A DNA stretch of 64,000 nt, from assembly GCF_021390395.1 (NCBI RefSeq), contig NZ_JAJUWT010000017.1:174465-238464 (forward strand), written 5' to 3'. Below, in pieces: positions 34,708 through 43,423 of the stretch. Position numbers and translations under genes: made by a program. Below the pieces are notes generated by a model. It was not told the origin of the DNA, did no database searches, and worked only from the letters and a program-made list of their open reading frames with translations. The DNA is from Saccharothrix sp. S26. GTDB taxonomy: Bacteria; Actinomycetota; Actinomycetes; Mycobacteriales; Pseudonocardiaceae. Position 1 is the first letter of the stretch. Each line of letters starts with the position of its first letter.

Positions 34708-37005
34708 ATGCCCGCAGCAAGATGGAGCCGACCGGCGGTGCTCGCCGCCGGTCTGGCCTTGGCCCTGGTCGCGCCCGTGGTGCCGGCCTGGGTGGGCGCG
34801 GGGACGCCACCGGCCCAGGCCGCCGTCTCCACCGCCGACAGTGATCAGCTCAAGACGTGGTGGCACGACAACCACGAGTTCAACACCAGCAGCCCGGTGG
34901 CGAGCGACAAGGTCAGGCGCTCGTCGTTCTACGACGTCCAAGTCGCCACCGCCGCGGCGCCCGCGACCCGGTACGACTCGTTCACGTACCTGAGCATCCC
35001 GCGCAGCGGCAAGGGCAAGATCGGCTACACCAAGGAGGACGGCGCGGAGTTCTCCTCGTCGGCGAACCTGACGATGAGCTGGTCGTCCTTCCAGTACGCC
35101 ACCGACGTGTGGGTCGACGTGTCCCTGCGCACCGGCCAGAGCGTCTCCTCGGCCGACCAGGTGAAGATCAAGCCCAGCGGCCTGAACTTCACCAAGCAGC
35201 TCGTCGACGGCGACACCGTCCGCATCAAGGTCCCCTACAGCGCGGCGGGCTACCGCTTCTCGGTCGAGTTCGACCCGCAGCTGTACACGGCGTACAACGA
35301 CATGTCGGGCCCGGCCGGCGACGCGGGCAAGCTCACCACCGCGTCCGGCGGCGGCAACCGCGCCATCCACACCGAGCCGCGCAACTCCATGGTGGTCTTC
35401 GCCGAACCCGCGCCGACCGGGGCCGAGCGGGACCGGCTGATCCCCACGGCGGCCTCGGGCAGCACCTACTACCCGCCGCAGGGCCAGGTCACCAACCTGA
35501 ACACGATCAGCGAGGAGATCGTGTACTTCCGGCCGGGCACCTACTACATGACCTCGAAGTACCACGCGCTGCTGCCCAAGCAGGTCAAGTGGGTCTACCT
35601 GGCGCCCGGCGCTTACGTGAAGGGCGCCATCCGCTTCCCCGACGACAGCCAGGGCCTGTACAAGGTGACCGGGTACGGCGTGCTCTCCGGTGAGCAGTAC
35701 GTCTACGAGGCCGACACCGCCAACAACTACGACCACCTCTCCGGCGCGTCCAACTGCCACTCCACCTGCGTGAAGATGCTCCAGTTCGCCTCGGCCCAGG
35801 GCCGGCAGCAGCACCTGGACCTGCAGGGCGTGACCATCAACGAACCGCCGTACCACTCGTTCGTCGTCTACGGCGACGAGCAGACCTTCAGCATGCGCGT
35901 CGAGAACTACAAGCAGGTCGGCTCCTGGTACTGGCAGACCGACGGCATCGAGCTCTACCGCGGCAGCACCATGAAGAACACGTTCTTCAACGCCAACGAC
36001 GACGTGCTGAAGATGTACCACAGCGACGTCACCATTGATAACACCGTGGTCTGGAAGAACGAGAACGGGCCCGTCATCCAGTGGGGCTGGACCCCGCGCA
36101 ACATCGACAACGTGCGTGTGAACAACACCCACGTCATCCACAACCGGATGTACTGGAAGGACGTCAAGTACAACACCTGCATCCTCAACTCCTCCTCGCA
36201 CTGGGAGGACATGGGCTCCACCACCAAGGCCGACCCCAACGCGTGGGTGAAGAACATGACCTTCGAGAACATCACCGTCGAAGGCATGACCAACTGCGCC
36301 ATCCGCGTCTTCGCCCTCTCCAGCACCGAGAACATCCACGTCAAGAACCTCAAGATCGACGCTTGGAGCCAGCTCGACGCTTCTTCGCAGGTCAACCTGC
36401 TCAAGCGGTACAGCAACAGCGGCGGGCAGAAGGTCACCCTCGGCAACGAGACGCGGGACAGCCGCGGCCTCAAGCTGGAGAACTACACCGTCGGCGGCAC
36501 CGTCATCGACAAGTCCGGCACCAACTGGGCCGCCGACCAGCTCGGCCGCATCGGCTTCGACGCCGAGACCTGGGACAACTGGAACGCGTGGGGCCCGGGC
36601 GGCGGCAACCCGGACCCGGTCACCGGCGGCCGGATCGTCAACGGGGCCTCCGCCAAGTGCGTCGACCGCGCGGGCGGCGGCACGGCGAACGGCACCGCGG
36701 CCCAGCAGTGGACCTGCGCCGACGTGCCCGCCATGACCTGGACCCTCGACGGGCAGCAGCTCAAGTCCGGCGGCAAGTGCCTGGACGTCGAAGGCGGCGC
36801 CACCGCCAACGGCACCAAGGCCCACCTGTGGGACTGCGGCACCTGGGACAGCCAGAAGTGGGCCTTCCAGTCGAACGGCACCCTGAAGAACCTCAAGTCA
36901 AACCGGTGCCTGGACGTCGAAGGCCAGAGCACGACCAACGGCGCCCGCCTGCACCTGTGGGACTGCGGCACGTGGCACAGCCAGAAATGGACCCTCACCG
37001 GCTGA
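34708..37005 (+). CDS. secreted GH49 dextranase with ricin-type lectin domain
   Basis: 765 residues. Signal peptide to about APAQAAVS (the sequence reads PPAQAAVSTADS). An N-terminal beta-sandwich (LKTWWHDNHEFNTSSPV) precedes a right-handed beta-helix with the GH49 catalytic region: SWYWQTDGIELYRGS, FFNANDDVLKMYHSDVTI and GPVIQWGWTPR, where the paired aspartates of NDD are the expected catalytic residues. The C-terminal 125 residues form a ricin B lectin (CVDRAGGGTANGT, CLDVEGGATANGT, HLWDCGTWDSQKW, HLWDCGTWHSQKW). GH49 members are endo-dextranases or isopullulanases. Only 53 bases separate it from the GH13 gene and no hairpin was seen, so it is probably co-transcribed. Confidence 0.92.
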   Translation: MPAARWSRPAVLAAGLALALVAPVVPAWVGAGTPPAQAAVSTADSDQLKTWWHDNHEFNTSSPVASDKVRRSSFYDVQVATAAAPATRYDSFTYLSIPRSGKGKIGYTKEDGAEFSSSANLTMSWSSFQYATDVWVDVSLRTGQSVSSADQVKIKPSGLNFTKQLVDGDTVRIKVPYSAAGYRFSVEFDPQLYTAYNDMSGPAGDAGKLTTASGGGNRAIHTEPRNSMVVFAEPAPTGAERDRLIPTAASGSTYYPPQGQVTNLNTISEEIVYFRPGTYYMTSKYHALLPKQVKWVYLAPGAYVKGAIRFPDDSQGLYKVTGYGVLSGEQYVYEADTANNYDHLSGASNCHSTCVKMLQFASAQGRQQHLDLQGVTINEPPYHSFVVYGDEQTFSMRVENYKQVGSWYWQTDGIELYRGSTMKNTFFNANDDVLKMYHSDVTIDNTVVWKNENGPVIQWGWTPRNIDNVRVNNTHVIHNRMYWKDVKYNTCILNSSSHWEDMGSTTKADPNAWVKNMTFENITVEGMTNCAIRVFALSSTENIHVKNLKIDAWSQLDASSQVNLLKRYSNSGGQKVTLGNETRDSRGLKLENYTVGGTVIDKSGTNWAADQLGRIGFDAETWDNWNAWGPGGGNPDPVTGGRIVNGASAKCVDRAGGGTANGTAAQQWTCADVPAMTWTLDGQQLKSGGKCLDVEGGATANGTKAHLWDCGTWDSQKWAFQSNGTLKNLKSNRCLDVEGQSTTNGARLHLWDCGTWHSQKWTLTG

Positions 37006-37037
37006 CCGGCGATTGCGCGGCCACCCTCGTTCGGTAA

Positions 37038-37065
37038 GCGTTCCGTCGTGAAAAGGACGGAACGC
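37038..37065 (+). terminator. terminator after the dextran operon
   Basis: Perfect 10-base stem GCGTTCCGTC / GACGGAACGC with the loop GTGAAAAG, about 30 bases after the GH49 stop. No T-run follows. Confidence 0.6.
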
Positions 37066-37122
37066 GGTGGAAGCATGGCTGGGTGAGCCGCACCCCGAAC
37101 AATACTCGACGAAATTCTGTCA

Positions 37123-37152
37123 TTGACAGCAAAAAGCTCGTCTCACTAATCT
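37123..37152 (+). promoter_or_regulatory. strong sigma-70-type promoter for the secreted protein at 37237
   Basis: TTGACA at 37123-37128 and TAATCT at 37147-37152, spaced 18 bases, within an AT-rich patch about 85 bases before the ATG. The -35 is a perfect consensus match, unusual for a GC-rich actinomycete. Confidence 0.6.
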
Positions 37153-37236
37153 GAAGAAGCCGCCGCCACGGTGTTCCAGCCCCGGCGGGACACATTTCCC
37201 CCGGTGCTTCCTTCCGATCCTGACGGAGGCACACCC

Positions 37237-37944
37237 ATGAAGAAGTCGGCCAAGGCGGCCTGGTCCGCCACCGGCGTCGCCGGTCTCGCGCTGTCCGCGG
37301 CGTTCGTCGCGTCCTCGCTGCCCGCGAGCGCGAACGTCGTCGCGGTCACGTCCCCCGTGAGCGCGGGACCGGCGGCCCACGGTCAGCAGTACCCGGACGG
37401 ACCATCCTCGGTCGACGGCTCGCCCCTGGAGCGGTGCCGCCGGGGCACGGACTACGCCGTGCCGGGCCGCAACCCGGTCCTGGACGAGCCGCTGAACACC
37501 ACCTTCAAGAGCAACGTCGGCCTGTCGGTCAAGGTGCAGCTCGAAGGCGGCACCTTCTACGGCAACCGCAAGCTCGTCTTCACCAACACCAGCGCCGCGC
37601 CCGTGCACACCGACTGCCTGGTGCTGAAGTTCCGCGCCCCCTCGGGCTCGGTGGACCACCACTACCGGGCGTCGGTCCAGTACGGGCACCCGCAGCAGGA
37701 CTACGTCGAGGTCCCGCGCGGCAACGGCGAGTCGCACTACATCATCCGGTTCGGGTTCCACGACGTGCCGCTGGCCGACCGCACCGTCCCGGTCGGGCAG
37801 ACGTGGACCTACGAGCTGGCCGGCTCCAACCAGGGCTCGATGAGCCTGGAGGCCACGCGTGACTCCGTCGAGGTCCTGGCGGACATGAACGTCGGCGGCA
37901 ACCACTGGATCTCCCAGTACGGCACCAAGCGCCTGGGCAACTGA
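37237..37944 (+). CDS. secreted protein of unknown function
   Basis: 235 residues from ATG 37237, behind GGAGG. The signal peptide (KKSAKAAWSATGVAGLALS ... LPASANV) is clear. The mature part is predicted beta-rich: LSVKVQLEGGTFYGNRKLVFTN, HHYRASVQYGHPQQDYVEV, TWTYELAGSNQGSMSLEATRDS. Two cysteines (ERCRRG, HTDCLVLK) could form a disulfide. I do not recognise the family. The strong upstream promoter and downstream hairpin make it a single-gene unit, perhaps highly expressed. Confidence 0.7.
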   Translation: MKKSAKAAWSATGVAGLALSAAFVASSLPASANVVAVTSPVSAGPAAHGQQYPDGPSSVDGSPLERCRRGTDYAVPGRNPVLDEPLNTTFKSNVGLSVKVQLEGGTFYGNRKLVFTNTSAAPVHTDCLVLKFRAPSGSVDHHYRASVQYGHPQQDYVEVPRGNGESHYIIRFGFHDVPLADRTVPVGQTWTYELAGSNQGSMSLEATRDSVEVLADMNVGGNHWISQYGTKRLGN

Positions 37945-37958
37945 CCCCAGGCAGGGTG

Positions 37959-37984
37959 GCGGCCCCGCGACGACGCGGGGCCGC
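37959..37984 (+). terminator. terminator hairpin
   Basis: 11-base perfect stem GCGGCCCCGCG / CGCGGGGCCGC with the loop ACGA, 15 bases after the stop of the secreted protein gene. Confidence 0.6.
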
Positions 37985-38010
37985 TGCCCGGCCACCCCGG
38001 GAGGATCCAC

Positions 38011-38424
38011 GTGAGAACCCTCGTCTGCCTCGCCCTGACCGGCGTGGTCGTGGCCGGCTGCGCGTCCGGCGAACCCGACCACTCGCACCACCAGCACCAC
38101 TCGATGACGGCGGAGGACGCCGCGCGGTTGCGCGGGGTCGCCACCACCTACCTCGGCCTGCTCTCGGGCGGCGACCCGACCACGGCGTGGGACATGTGGA
38201 CCGCCGAAGCGCAGCGACGCGATCCGCGGGAGGCGTTCGTCGACCGGCTCGCGCACTGCGGACCCGGAGTGCCCTACGAGGTGCTCGGCGTCGTCGCCGA
38301 CGGGCCGGACCTCGCCCGGGTCGCCTGGCGGCACGGCGAGCGCACCGGCGAGCACCTGCTGCGCCTGCGCGACGGGCAGTGGCGCGTCGACCCCGTCGAC
38401 ACCACCACGTGCGGTGCGCCGTGA
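38011..38424 (+). CDS. small His-rich lipoprotein
   Basis: 137 residues from GTG 38011, preceded by GGGAGGA. Lipobox TGVVVAGC, then a histidine-rich stretch right after the anchor (DHSHHQHHS), which could bind metal. The rest is predicted alpha plus beta (RLRGVATTYLGLLSGGDPTTAWDMW, DLARVAWRHGERTGEHLLRLRDGQWRVD), resembling NTF2-like/DUF4878 lipoproteins. The stop overlaps the start of the membrane protein gene (GTGA), so the two probably work together. Function unknown. Confidence 0.72.
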   Translation: MRTLVCLALTGVVVAGCASGEPDHSHHQHHSMTAEDAARLRGVATTYLGLLSGGDPTTAWDMWTAEAQRRDPREAFVDRLAHCGPGVPYEVLGVVADGPDLARVAWRHGERTGEHLLRLRDGQWRVDPVDTTTCGAP

Positions 38425-38885
38425 CCGGCCGCGCGGTGACGCTGCTGCGCGGCGCGCTCGGCCTGGTGTTCGTGTGGTTCGGCGCGCTCAAGGTCGCCGA
38501 CGTGACACCGGTCGCCGACCTGGTCGCCCGCACCGTGCCCTGGCTGGACCGCGGCCTGCTGCTGGTCTCGCTGGGGTCGGCGGAGGTCGTGCTCGGCGCG
38601 GCGCTGTGGCTCGGCCGCCGCCTGCGCTGGGTCGCCGCCTGTGCCGCGGCCCACCTGCTCGGGACGTTCCTCGTGCTGGTGGTCCAGCCGCGGGCGGCGT
38701 TCCAGGCGGGCAACCCGCTGCTGCTGACCACCGAGGGCGAGTTCGTCGTCAAGAACCTCGTCCTGATCACCGCGTGCCTGGTGCTCATGTCCGCGGACCA
38801 GCCACGACGGGCCCGGCACCGTCCCGCGCAAACGCCGGCGACCCTGCCGAACCCCGCCGCCACGGCCTACCGCGTCACCGACTGA
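38421..38885 (+). CDS. DoxX/MauE-like four-TM membrane protein
   Basis: 154 residues, GTG 38421 overlapping the previous stop. Four hydrophobic segments: LRGALGLVFVWFGALKV, LLLVSLGSAEVVLGAALWLG, WVAACAAAHLLGTFLVLVV and VKNLVLITACLVLM. The VFVWFGALKV opening and the VVLGAALWLGRRLR loop are typical of DoxX-like proteins associated with redox and envelope functions. Paired with the His-rich lipoprotein; joint role unknown. Confidence 0.75.
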   Translation: MTGRAVTLLRGALGLVFVWFGALKVADVTPVADLVARTVPWLDRGLLLVSLGSAEVVLGAALWLGRRLRWVAACAAAHLLGTFLVLVVQPRAAFQAGNPLLLTTEGEFVVKNLVLITACLVLMSADQPRRARHRPAQTPATLPNPAATAYRVTD

Positions 38886-39025
38886 CCGGCGCTCCCGGCG
38901 CGTGCCGGATCGCCGAAGGTGCTCGACGTCAGTACCGACACCACCCCAGACGCCCCCGCGCGGCCCGACCACGCGGGGTGAGCGGGACCGCTCGGTGGCG
39001 GCCGGCTGGTCCCGCTCGTGCGGAA

Positions 39026-39059
39026 GCGGTGGCGTCGTCGACCTCGACGACGCCACCGC
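39026..39059 (+). terminator. tight 16-base hairpin upstream of the LPMO gene
   Basis: GCGGTGGCGTCGTCGA and its exact complement TCGACGACGCCACCGC, separated only by CC, in the 205-base gap between the DoxX-like gene and the LPMO start. It may end the preceding transcript or act in the LPMO leader; it lies about 30 bases before the LPMO start codon. Confidence 0.5.
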
Positions 39060-39090
39060 CCCCGAACCCCTCACCCATGGAGGACACCAC

Positions 39091-39756
39091 ATGCACACCG
39101 CATCACCCACCAAGCAACGCCGAACCGCCCTGCACCTCGCCGTGTTGTTATCGCTCATCGCCACGGCGCTGACCTTCCAGCCGACCAGCGCCTCGGCTCA
39201 CGGCACCGTGGTCGACCCGCCCACCCGCAACTACGGCTGCGCCACCCGTTGGAACGGTCCGGACGCCCCGGGCATGCAGGAACAGGACTTCATGTGCTAC
39301 CTCGCGTGGCACCAGAGCCCCGACGCCATGTGGAACTGGAACGCCCTGTACGCCAACAACCTGGGCGAGAACCTCGAGAGCGCCGTCCCGGACGGCCAGA
39401 TCTGCAGCGCCGGCCGCGCGGAGGGCGGGCGCTACGCACCGATGGACAACCCCGGCCCTTGGAAGGCCACCAGGGTCGGCAGCAACTTCCCCGTCACCGT
39501 GCAGGACGTGGCCCGGCACGGCGCGGACTACCTGAAGATCTACATCACCAAGCAGGGCTTCGACCCCACCACCTCGATGATCGGCTGGGGCGACCTGGAC
39601 TTCGTCAAGCAGACCGGCCGCTACAGCTCCCAGTTCGAGTACAAGACCGACGTGACCACCTCCGGCTACCAGGGCCGACACGTCCTCGTCACGATCTGGA
39701 AGGCCTCGCACATGGACCAGAAGTACTTCCTGTGCAGTGACATCGACTTCGGCTGA
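39091..39756 (+). CDS. secreted AA10 lytic polysaccharide monooxygenase
   Basis: 221 residues, ATG 39091 behind GGAGG. The signal peptide ends SASA, exposing His37 as the first residue of the mature protein (HGTVVDPPTRNYGCATRWNG), which is the first half of the copper histidine brace. The second ligand is the histidine of VARHGADYLKIYITKQGF. AA10 enzymes oxidatively cleave chitin or cellulose. It lacks any binding module. Codon 20 (39148-39150) is TTA, the rare leucine codon that in streptomycetes makes translation depend on the bldA tRNA, so expression may be tied to development. A strong terminator follows. Confidence 0.92.
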   Translation: MHTASPTKQRRTALHLAVLLSLIATALTFQPTSASAHGTVVDPPTRNYGCATRWNGPDAPGMQEQDFMCYLAWHQSPDAMWNWNALYANNLGENLESAVPDGQICSAGRAEGGRYAPMDNPGPWKATRVGSNFPVTVQDVARHGADYLKIYITKQGFDPTTSMIGWGDLDFVKQTGRYSSQFEYKTDVTTSGYQGRHVLVTIWKASHMDQKYFLCSDIDFG

Positions 39757-39761
39757 CCCCT

Positions 39762-39800
39762 CGACGGCACCGTCCCGCCGATCGCGGGACGGTGCCGTCG
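39762..39800 (+). terminator. strong terminator after the LPMO gene
   Basis: 17-base perfect stem CGACGGCACCGTCCCGC / GCGGGACGGTGCCGTCG with a 5-base loop, six bases after the LPMO stop. Confidence 0.8.
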
Positions 39801-40043
39801 GTGGGGCCGGAGCCGTGGGCGTCGCCGCCGGTCCACGAACCGGGCGAGTGGGAAGCGGTGGCCGAGGACGACTCACCGCCGACACGGACCTCCTCCGGGA
39901 CGCCGCAGTGGATCCGGGCGTGGCGGCGGACAGGCGGGGACGCGGCTGCGGTGATCCGAGCGTTCCGGCGCTGAACCCCTGTCGGCCACCGCACGGCGGG
40001 TCTACCGTCGGACCGCGTTGCCGGCCGACGAGATGAGGTGCCC

Positions 40044-41663
40044 GTGACCCGCTTGCTCGTGGTCGTCGGCCTGGTGGCCTCGCTGCTCGTCCCCGGCACC
40101 ACCGCGTCGGCCGCTCGAGGCGGAACGATCGAACCCGTGGCCGAGTGCGCCGCCCTGGTCCGCGACTTCGCGATACCGGGAACCCGCGTGCACGTGACGA
40201 GCGCGGAACCGGTGCGGGCAGGTGCCGAGGCCGCGCACTGCGCGGTGCTCGGGTACGTGGAACCGCACGTGCGGTTCCACCTGAAGCTGCCCACCACCTA
40301 CACCGGGCGTTACCTCCAGTACGGTTGCGGCGGGTTCTGCGGCACGCTCGCGGCACCCCAGTTCCCCGACTGCGGCCCGGAGGTCGGCGGCCTCGCGGTC
40401 GCCACCACCGACGACGGGCACGTGAGCCAAGCGCCCGTGCCCTCAGTGGACGGCACCTGGGCCGCCGCGGACCAAGCCGCCCGCGACGACCTCGCGTTCC
40501 GCGCGCCGCACGTGGTCTCAATGGCCGCCAAGCGGATCATCGAGCACTTCTACGGCGAGCCGCCGTCGTTCTCCTACTTCGGCGGCTGCTCCAACGGCGG
40601 ACGGGAGGCGCTGCTGCTGGCCCAGCGCTACCCGCACGACTTCGACGGGATCATCGCCGGCGCGCCGGTGAACTACATGTCCCCGGTGCTGCTCTACCAG
40701 GCGTGGCTGGTCCGGGCCAACACCGGCGCGGACGGCCGACCGGTGCTCACCGCCGACCGGCTGCCCGCCCTGCACGACGCGGTGATGAGGCACTGCGACC
40801 ACCTCGACGGCCTGGTGGACGGCCAGATCGACGACCCGCGCCGGTGCGACCACGACCCGGCCGCGCTGCTCTGCCCACCCGGCGTCGACCGGCCGACGTG
40901 CCTCACCCCGGCCCAGGTCGACGCCGCCCGCCGGCTGTACGCCGGACCCACCGACGCCCACGGCGACAAGCTCTACCCGGCGGGCCAGGAACGGGGCTCC
41001 GAACCGGGCTGGGCCGGCTGGGTCATCCCCGTCCCCGAGTTCGGTGACGCCTCGGTGGCCGCGTTGCTGGCGGACAACTACCTCCGGTACCTGGGTTACC
41101 CGATGGGCACGCCGCACTCGTCGTTGGCCGATGTCGAGTTCACCACCCGCGAGTTCGCCCGGCTGGGCGTGGAAGGCTCGCACGGCAACGCGATGAGCCT
41201 CGACCTGCGCGAGTTCCGCCGCGCGGGCGGCCGGTTGATCCTCTGGCACGGCTGGAGCGACCAGGGCATCCCGCCACGCGGCCTGCTCGACTACTACGAA
41301 CGGCTGGCGCGGCACGACGGCGGCGACATCCGGCGCTGGGCGCGGGTGTTCATGGTGCCCGGCCTCCAGCACTGCGGCGGCGGCACCGGCTTGACCGAGT
41401 TCGACCCGCTGCACGCCCTCCTGGCTTGGGTCGAGCACGGCACCGCCCCCGACCGGATCATCGCCACCGGCCGCGACACCGCCGGTACCGTGGTGCGCAC
41501 GCGACCGGTGTTCCCGTACCCGCTGACCGCGCGCTACGACGGCACCGGCAGCGTCGACGACGCGGCGAACTTCCGGCCCGCCCCACCGACCCGTCCGACG
41601 CGTGACGCGGTGGACTGGGTCGGCGCCTACCTGCACCACAAGCCCGGCCCGGTCGCACCATGA
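40044..41663 (+). CDS. secreted tannase / feruloyl esterase family protein
   Basis: 539 residues. GTG 40044 is chosen because GAGG lies five bases upstream; GTG 40038 is the alternative. The signal peptide (LVVVGLVASLLVPGTTASAA) is followed by a tannase-family alpha/beta hydrolase: LKLPTTYTGRYLQYGCGGFCG, the nucleophile serine in SYFGGCSNGGREALL, GIIAGAPVNY, LILWHGWSDQGIPP and the catalytic histidine in VPGLQHCGGG. The cysteines next to Ser and His are those that form the family's typical disulfide. It should release ferulic, gallic or related phenolic acids from plant polymers, or act on other aromatic esters. Confidence 0.87.
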   Translation: MTRLLVVVGLVASLLVPGTTASAARGGTIEPVAECAALVRDFAIPGTRVHVTSAEPVRAGAEAAHCAVLGYVEPHVRFHLKLPTTYTGRYLQYGCGGFCGTLAAPQFPDCGPEVGGLAVATTDDGHVSQAPVPSVDGTWAAADQAARDDLAFRAPHVVSMAAKRIIEHFYGEPPSFSYFGGCSNGGREALLLAQRYPHDFDGIIAGAPVNYMSPVLLYQAWLVRANTGADGRPVLTADRLPALHDAVMRHCDHLDGLVDGQIDDPRRCDHDPAALLCPPGVDRPTCLTPAQVDAARRLYAGPTDAHGDKLYPAGQERGSEPGWAGWVIPVPEFGDASVAALLADNYLRYLGYPMGTPHSSLADVEFTTREFARLGVEGSHGNAMSLDLREFRRAGGRLILWHGWSDQGIPPRGLLDYYERLARHDGGDIRRWARVFMVPGLQHCGGGTGLTEFDPLHALLAWVEHGTAPDRIIATGRDTAGTVVRTRPVFPYPLTARYDGTGSVDDAANFRPAPPTRPTRDAVDWVGAYLHHKPGPVAP

Positions 41664-41675
41664 CCGCCCGCGCGG

Positions 41676-42542
41676 TTACCTGTCGCCCAGTCGCGTGACC
41701 ATCGCGTCGAGCGTCGGCCAAGGGGGACCGTCGTGCAGGGCGCGCAGGAGTTCGTCGCCGAACAGCCTCCCGTTCGGGAACTCGTCGCCGAGGTGCCAAC
41801 GCCACGCGGCGACCATCGCCAGCACGAGCTGTCGGCACGAGTCCAGCAGCTCTCGATCGATGCCCGGGTAGTGCGCGCAGACCGCCTCGGGCACGTGGGC
41901 GAGGTCGAACTCCACGGGTCCGCGGCAGCACGTCTCGAAGTCGATGAACAACGGCCCGTCCACCGTGCCGAGCACGTTGCCCGGGTGCGGCTCGCCGTGG
42001 AGCAGCTGCTCCACCGCACCGCGCTCCTCGATCTCCCGACGCAGGCTCGCCAACCTGCCGCTGAGGAAGGCGCGCTCGGCGTCGGGGAGTTCCGGTGAGC
42101 GAGCCGGGTCGGTGATGATCTCTTCCGCCTCCGTGATCCGGTCGGTGAACCGCGGGCTCGGCAGCCCGACCTGGCGCATGCCGACGTGCAGCCGTGCCAA
42201 CGCCTCGGCGAAGTCGACCGGCGCGACGTGAGGCGTCACGGGCTCGTAGTAAGTCCACAGCGTCACCGTGAAGCCATCACGCGTGTAAACCCGAGGGTCC
42301 ACCGAGGGCTCCAACGGACACACCGGGCATCCGACCTCGGCCAGCCGCTGAGCGAGTTCGACCTCGAACCGCGCGACCTCTTGCCCGACGGGGGCGACCC
42401 GGGCGAAGACGTCGCAGGGCGTCAACCGCAGTGCCAGCTTGTTCGAGTTGTGGAGCACGATCGCGTCGCCGACCGACAAGCCGACCGACGCGGCAACCGA
42501 AGTCGCGGCGGCCATCGCACGCGTCACACCCGACTGGTCCAT
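41676..42542 (-). CDS. aminoglycoside phosphotransferase (APH) family protein
   Basis: 288 residues from ATG 42542; GTG 42560 would add six. It has the APH kinase-like fold: HNSNKLALRLTPCDVFARV (nucleotide site and lysine region), EVARFEVELAQRLAEVGCPV, the catalytic HGEPHPGNVL (Brenner motif, Asp replaced by Glu in H-G-E-P-H) and the metal-binding Asp of LFIDFETCCRGPVEFDLAH. The family phosphorylates small molecules, including antibiotics, choline and sugars. Nothing nearby indicates the substrate. It faces the tannase gene tail to tail with 12 bases between. Confidence 0.82.
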   Translation of the reverse strand: MDQSGVTRAMAAATSVAASVGLSVGDAIVLHNSNKLALRLTPCDVFARVAPVGQEVARFEVELAQRLAEVGCPVCPLEPSVDPRVYTRDGFTVTLWTYYEPVTPHVAPVDFAEALARLHVGMRQVGLPSPRFTDRITEAEEIITDPARSPELPDAERAFLSGRLASLRREIEERGAVEQLLHGEPHPGNVLGTVDGPLFIDFETCCRGPVEFDLAHVPEAVCAHYPGIDRELLDSCRQLVLAMVAAWRWHLGDEFPNGRLFGDELLRALHDGPPWPTLDAMVTRLGDR

Positions 42543-42723
42543 TCCCGGATCTTGGCACACCGCCCGACCCGGCTTTCCGCGCGGAGGGGCGGTCGCACGA
42601 GCTGGAAAGAACCTTCGTTCAGGAACGACCAGGGGTGCTGCGCACGATGGGCGCGATCACGACCAGCAGCCGTCGAATCCTTGCACTGCCTTCACGTGAC
42701 CTCCGCTCGTGCCGTTCGCCGGT

Positions 42724-43263
42724 TCACAGCAGGGCGGTGAAGGTGGCGGTGCCGCTGACGCTGGTCAGGCCCTGCGGGGTGAGGCAGGCGGCGAGGTCCG
42801 TGGCCGGCAGGACCTTGGTCTGCACGACGGTCGCGCCCTGGAACAGGCCGTCGACCACGGTGCCGGTCAGCACCAGGACGGTGGTGCCGCCGGGCTTGAG
42901 GTTGACCTCGAAGCCGCCTTCGACGGTGCTGCTGTCGCCGGTGTTCCAGTGATAGGTGGAGGTGTTGGTGGTGGAGCCGGCCAGGCAGCTGAACGTGCCG
43001 CTGACCAGGGCCGTGAAGGTGGCTCCGGTGATCTCGGGGTGGCTGGGCGACACGCAGCCGCCGAGCGTGCCGGTGGCGCGGAAGTCGATCTGCCTGGGCA
43101 GCAGCGTCATGCCGGGGGAGTACGTGCCGACCTGGGTGCCCAGCGAACAGTTGACGTCCACCACGCTCGCCGCGGACGCCTCGGACGCCGAAGCGGGCAC
43201 GGGCAACAGCGCCGCGCCGAACAGCCCGCCGACCGCGGCGACGATCAATGAACGCAGGCGCAT
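42724..43263 (-). CDS. secreted protein of unknown function
   Basis: 179 residues from ATG 43263. The signal peptide (LIVAAVGGLFGAALLPVPASASE) is clear. The mature protein is beta-rich with four cysteines (VDVNCSLGT, GGCVSPS, FSCLAGSTTNT, DLAACLTPQG), probably two disulfides, a pattern common in small extracellular actinomycete beta-sandwich proteins. No catalytic motif. The region upstream contains a decayed glycosidase. Confidence 0.72.
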   Translation of the reverse strand: MRLRSLIVAAVGGLFGAALLPVPASASEASAASVVDVNCSLGTQVGTYSPGMTLLPRQIDFRATGTLGGCVSPSHPEITGATFTALVSGTFSCLAGSTTNTSTYHWNTGDSSTVEGGFEVNLKPGGTTVLVLTGTVVDGLFQGATVVQTKVLPATDLAACLTPQGLTSVSGTATFTALL

Positions 43264-43423
43264 GAGGATTCCCGTTCTGTGGAAAGGGCGATGGACAGGC
43301 CGAGTCTCGCGATCCGTCCGCCACTGTTTCAATCGGCTGAACGGCTTGGTGAGGAACACCGTGCGTGGGTGTCCTCGCCGCAGAACTGCGGAGCGCGCGA
43401 TAGGTGCGGTTTCCTCGAAAAGT

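Noticed and set aside
39792..39974. 60-codon frame after the LPMO gene
   Set aside because: Its GTG start lies inside the terminator stem and has no Shine-Dalgarno. A few protein-like residues near its end are not enough to call a gene.
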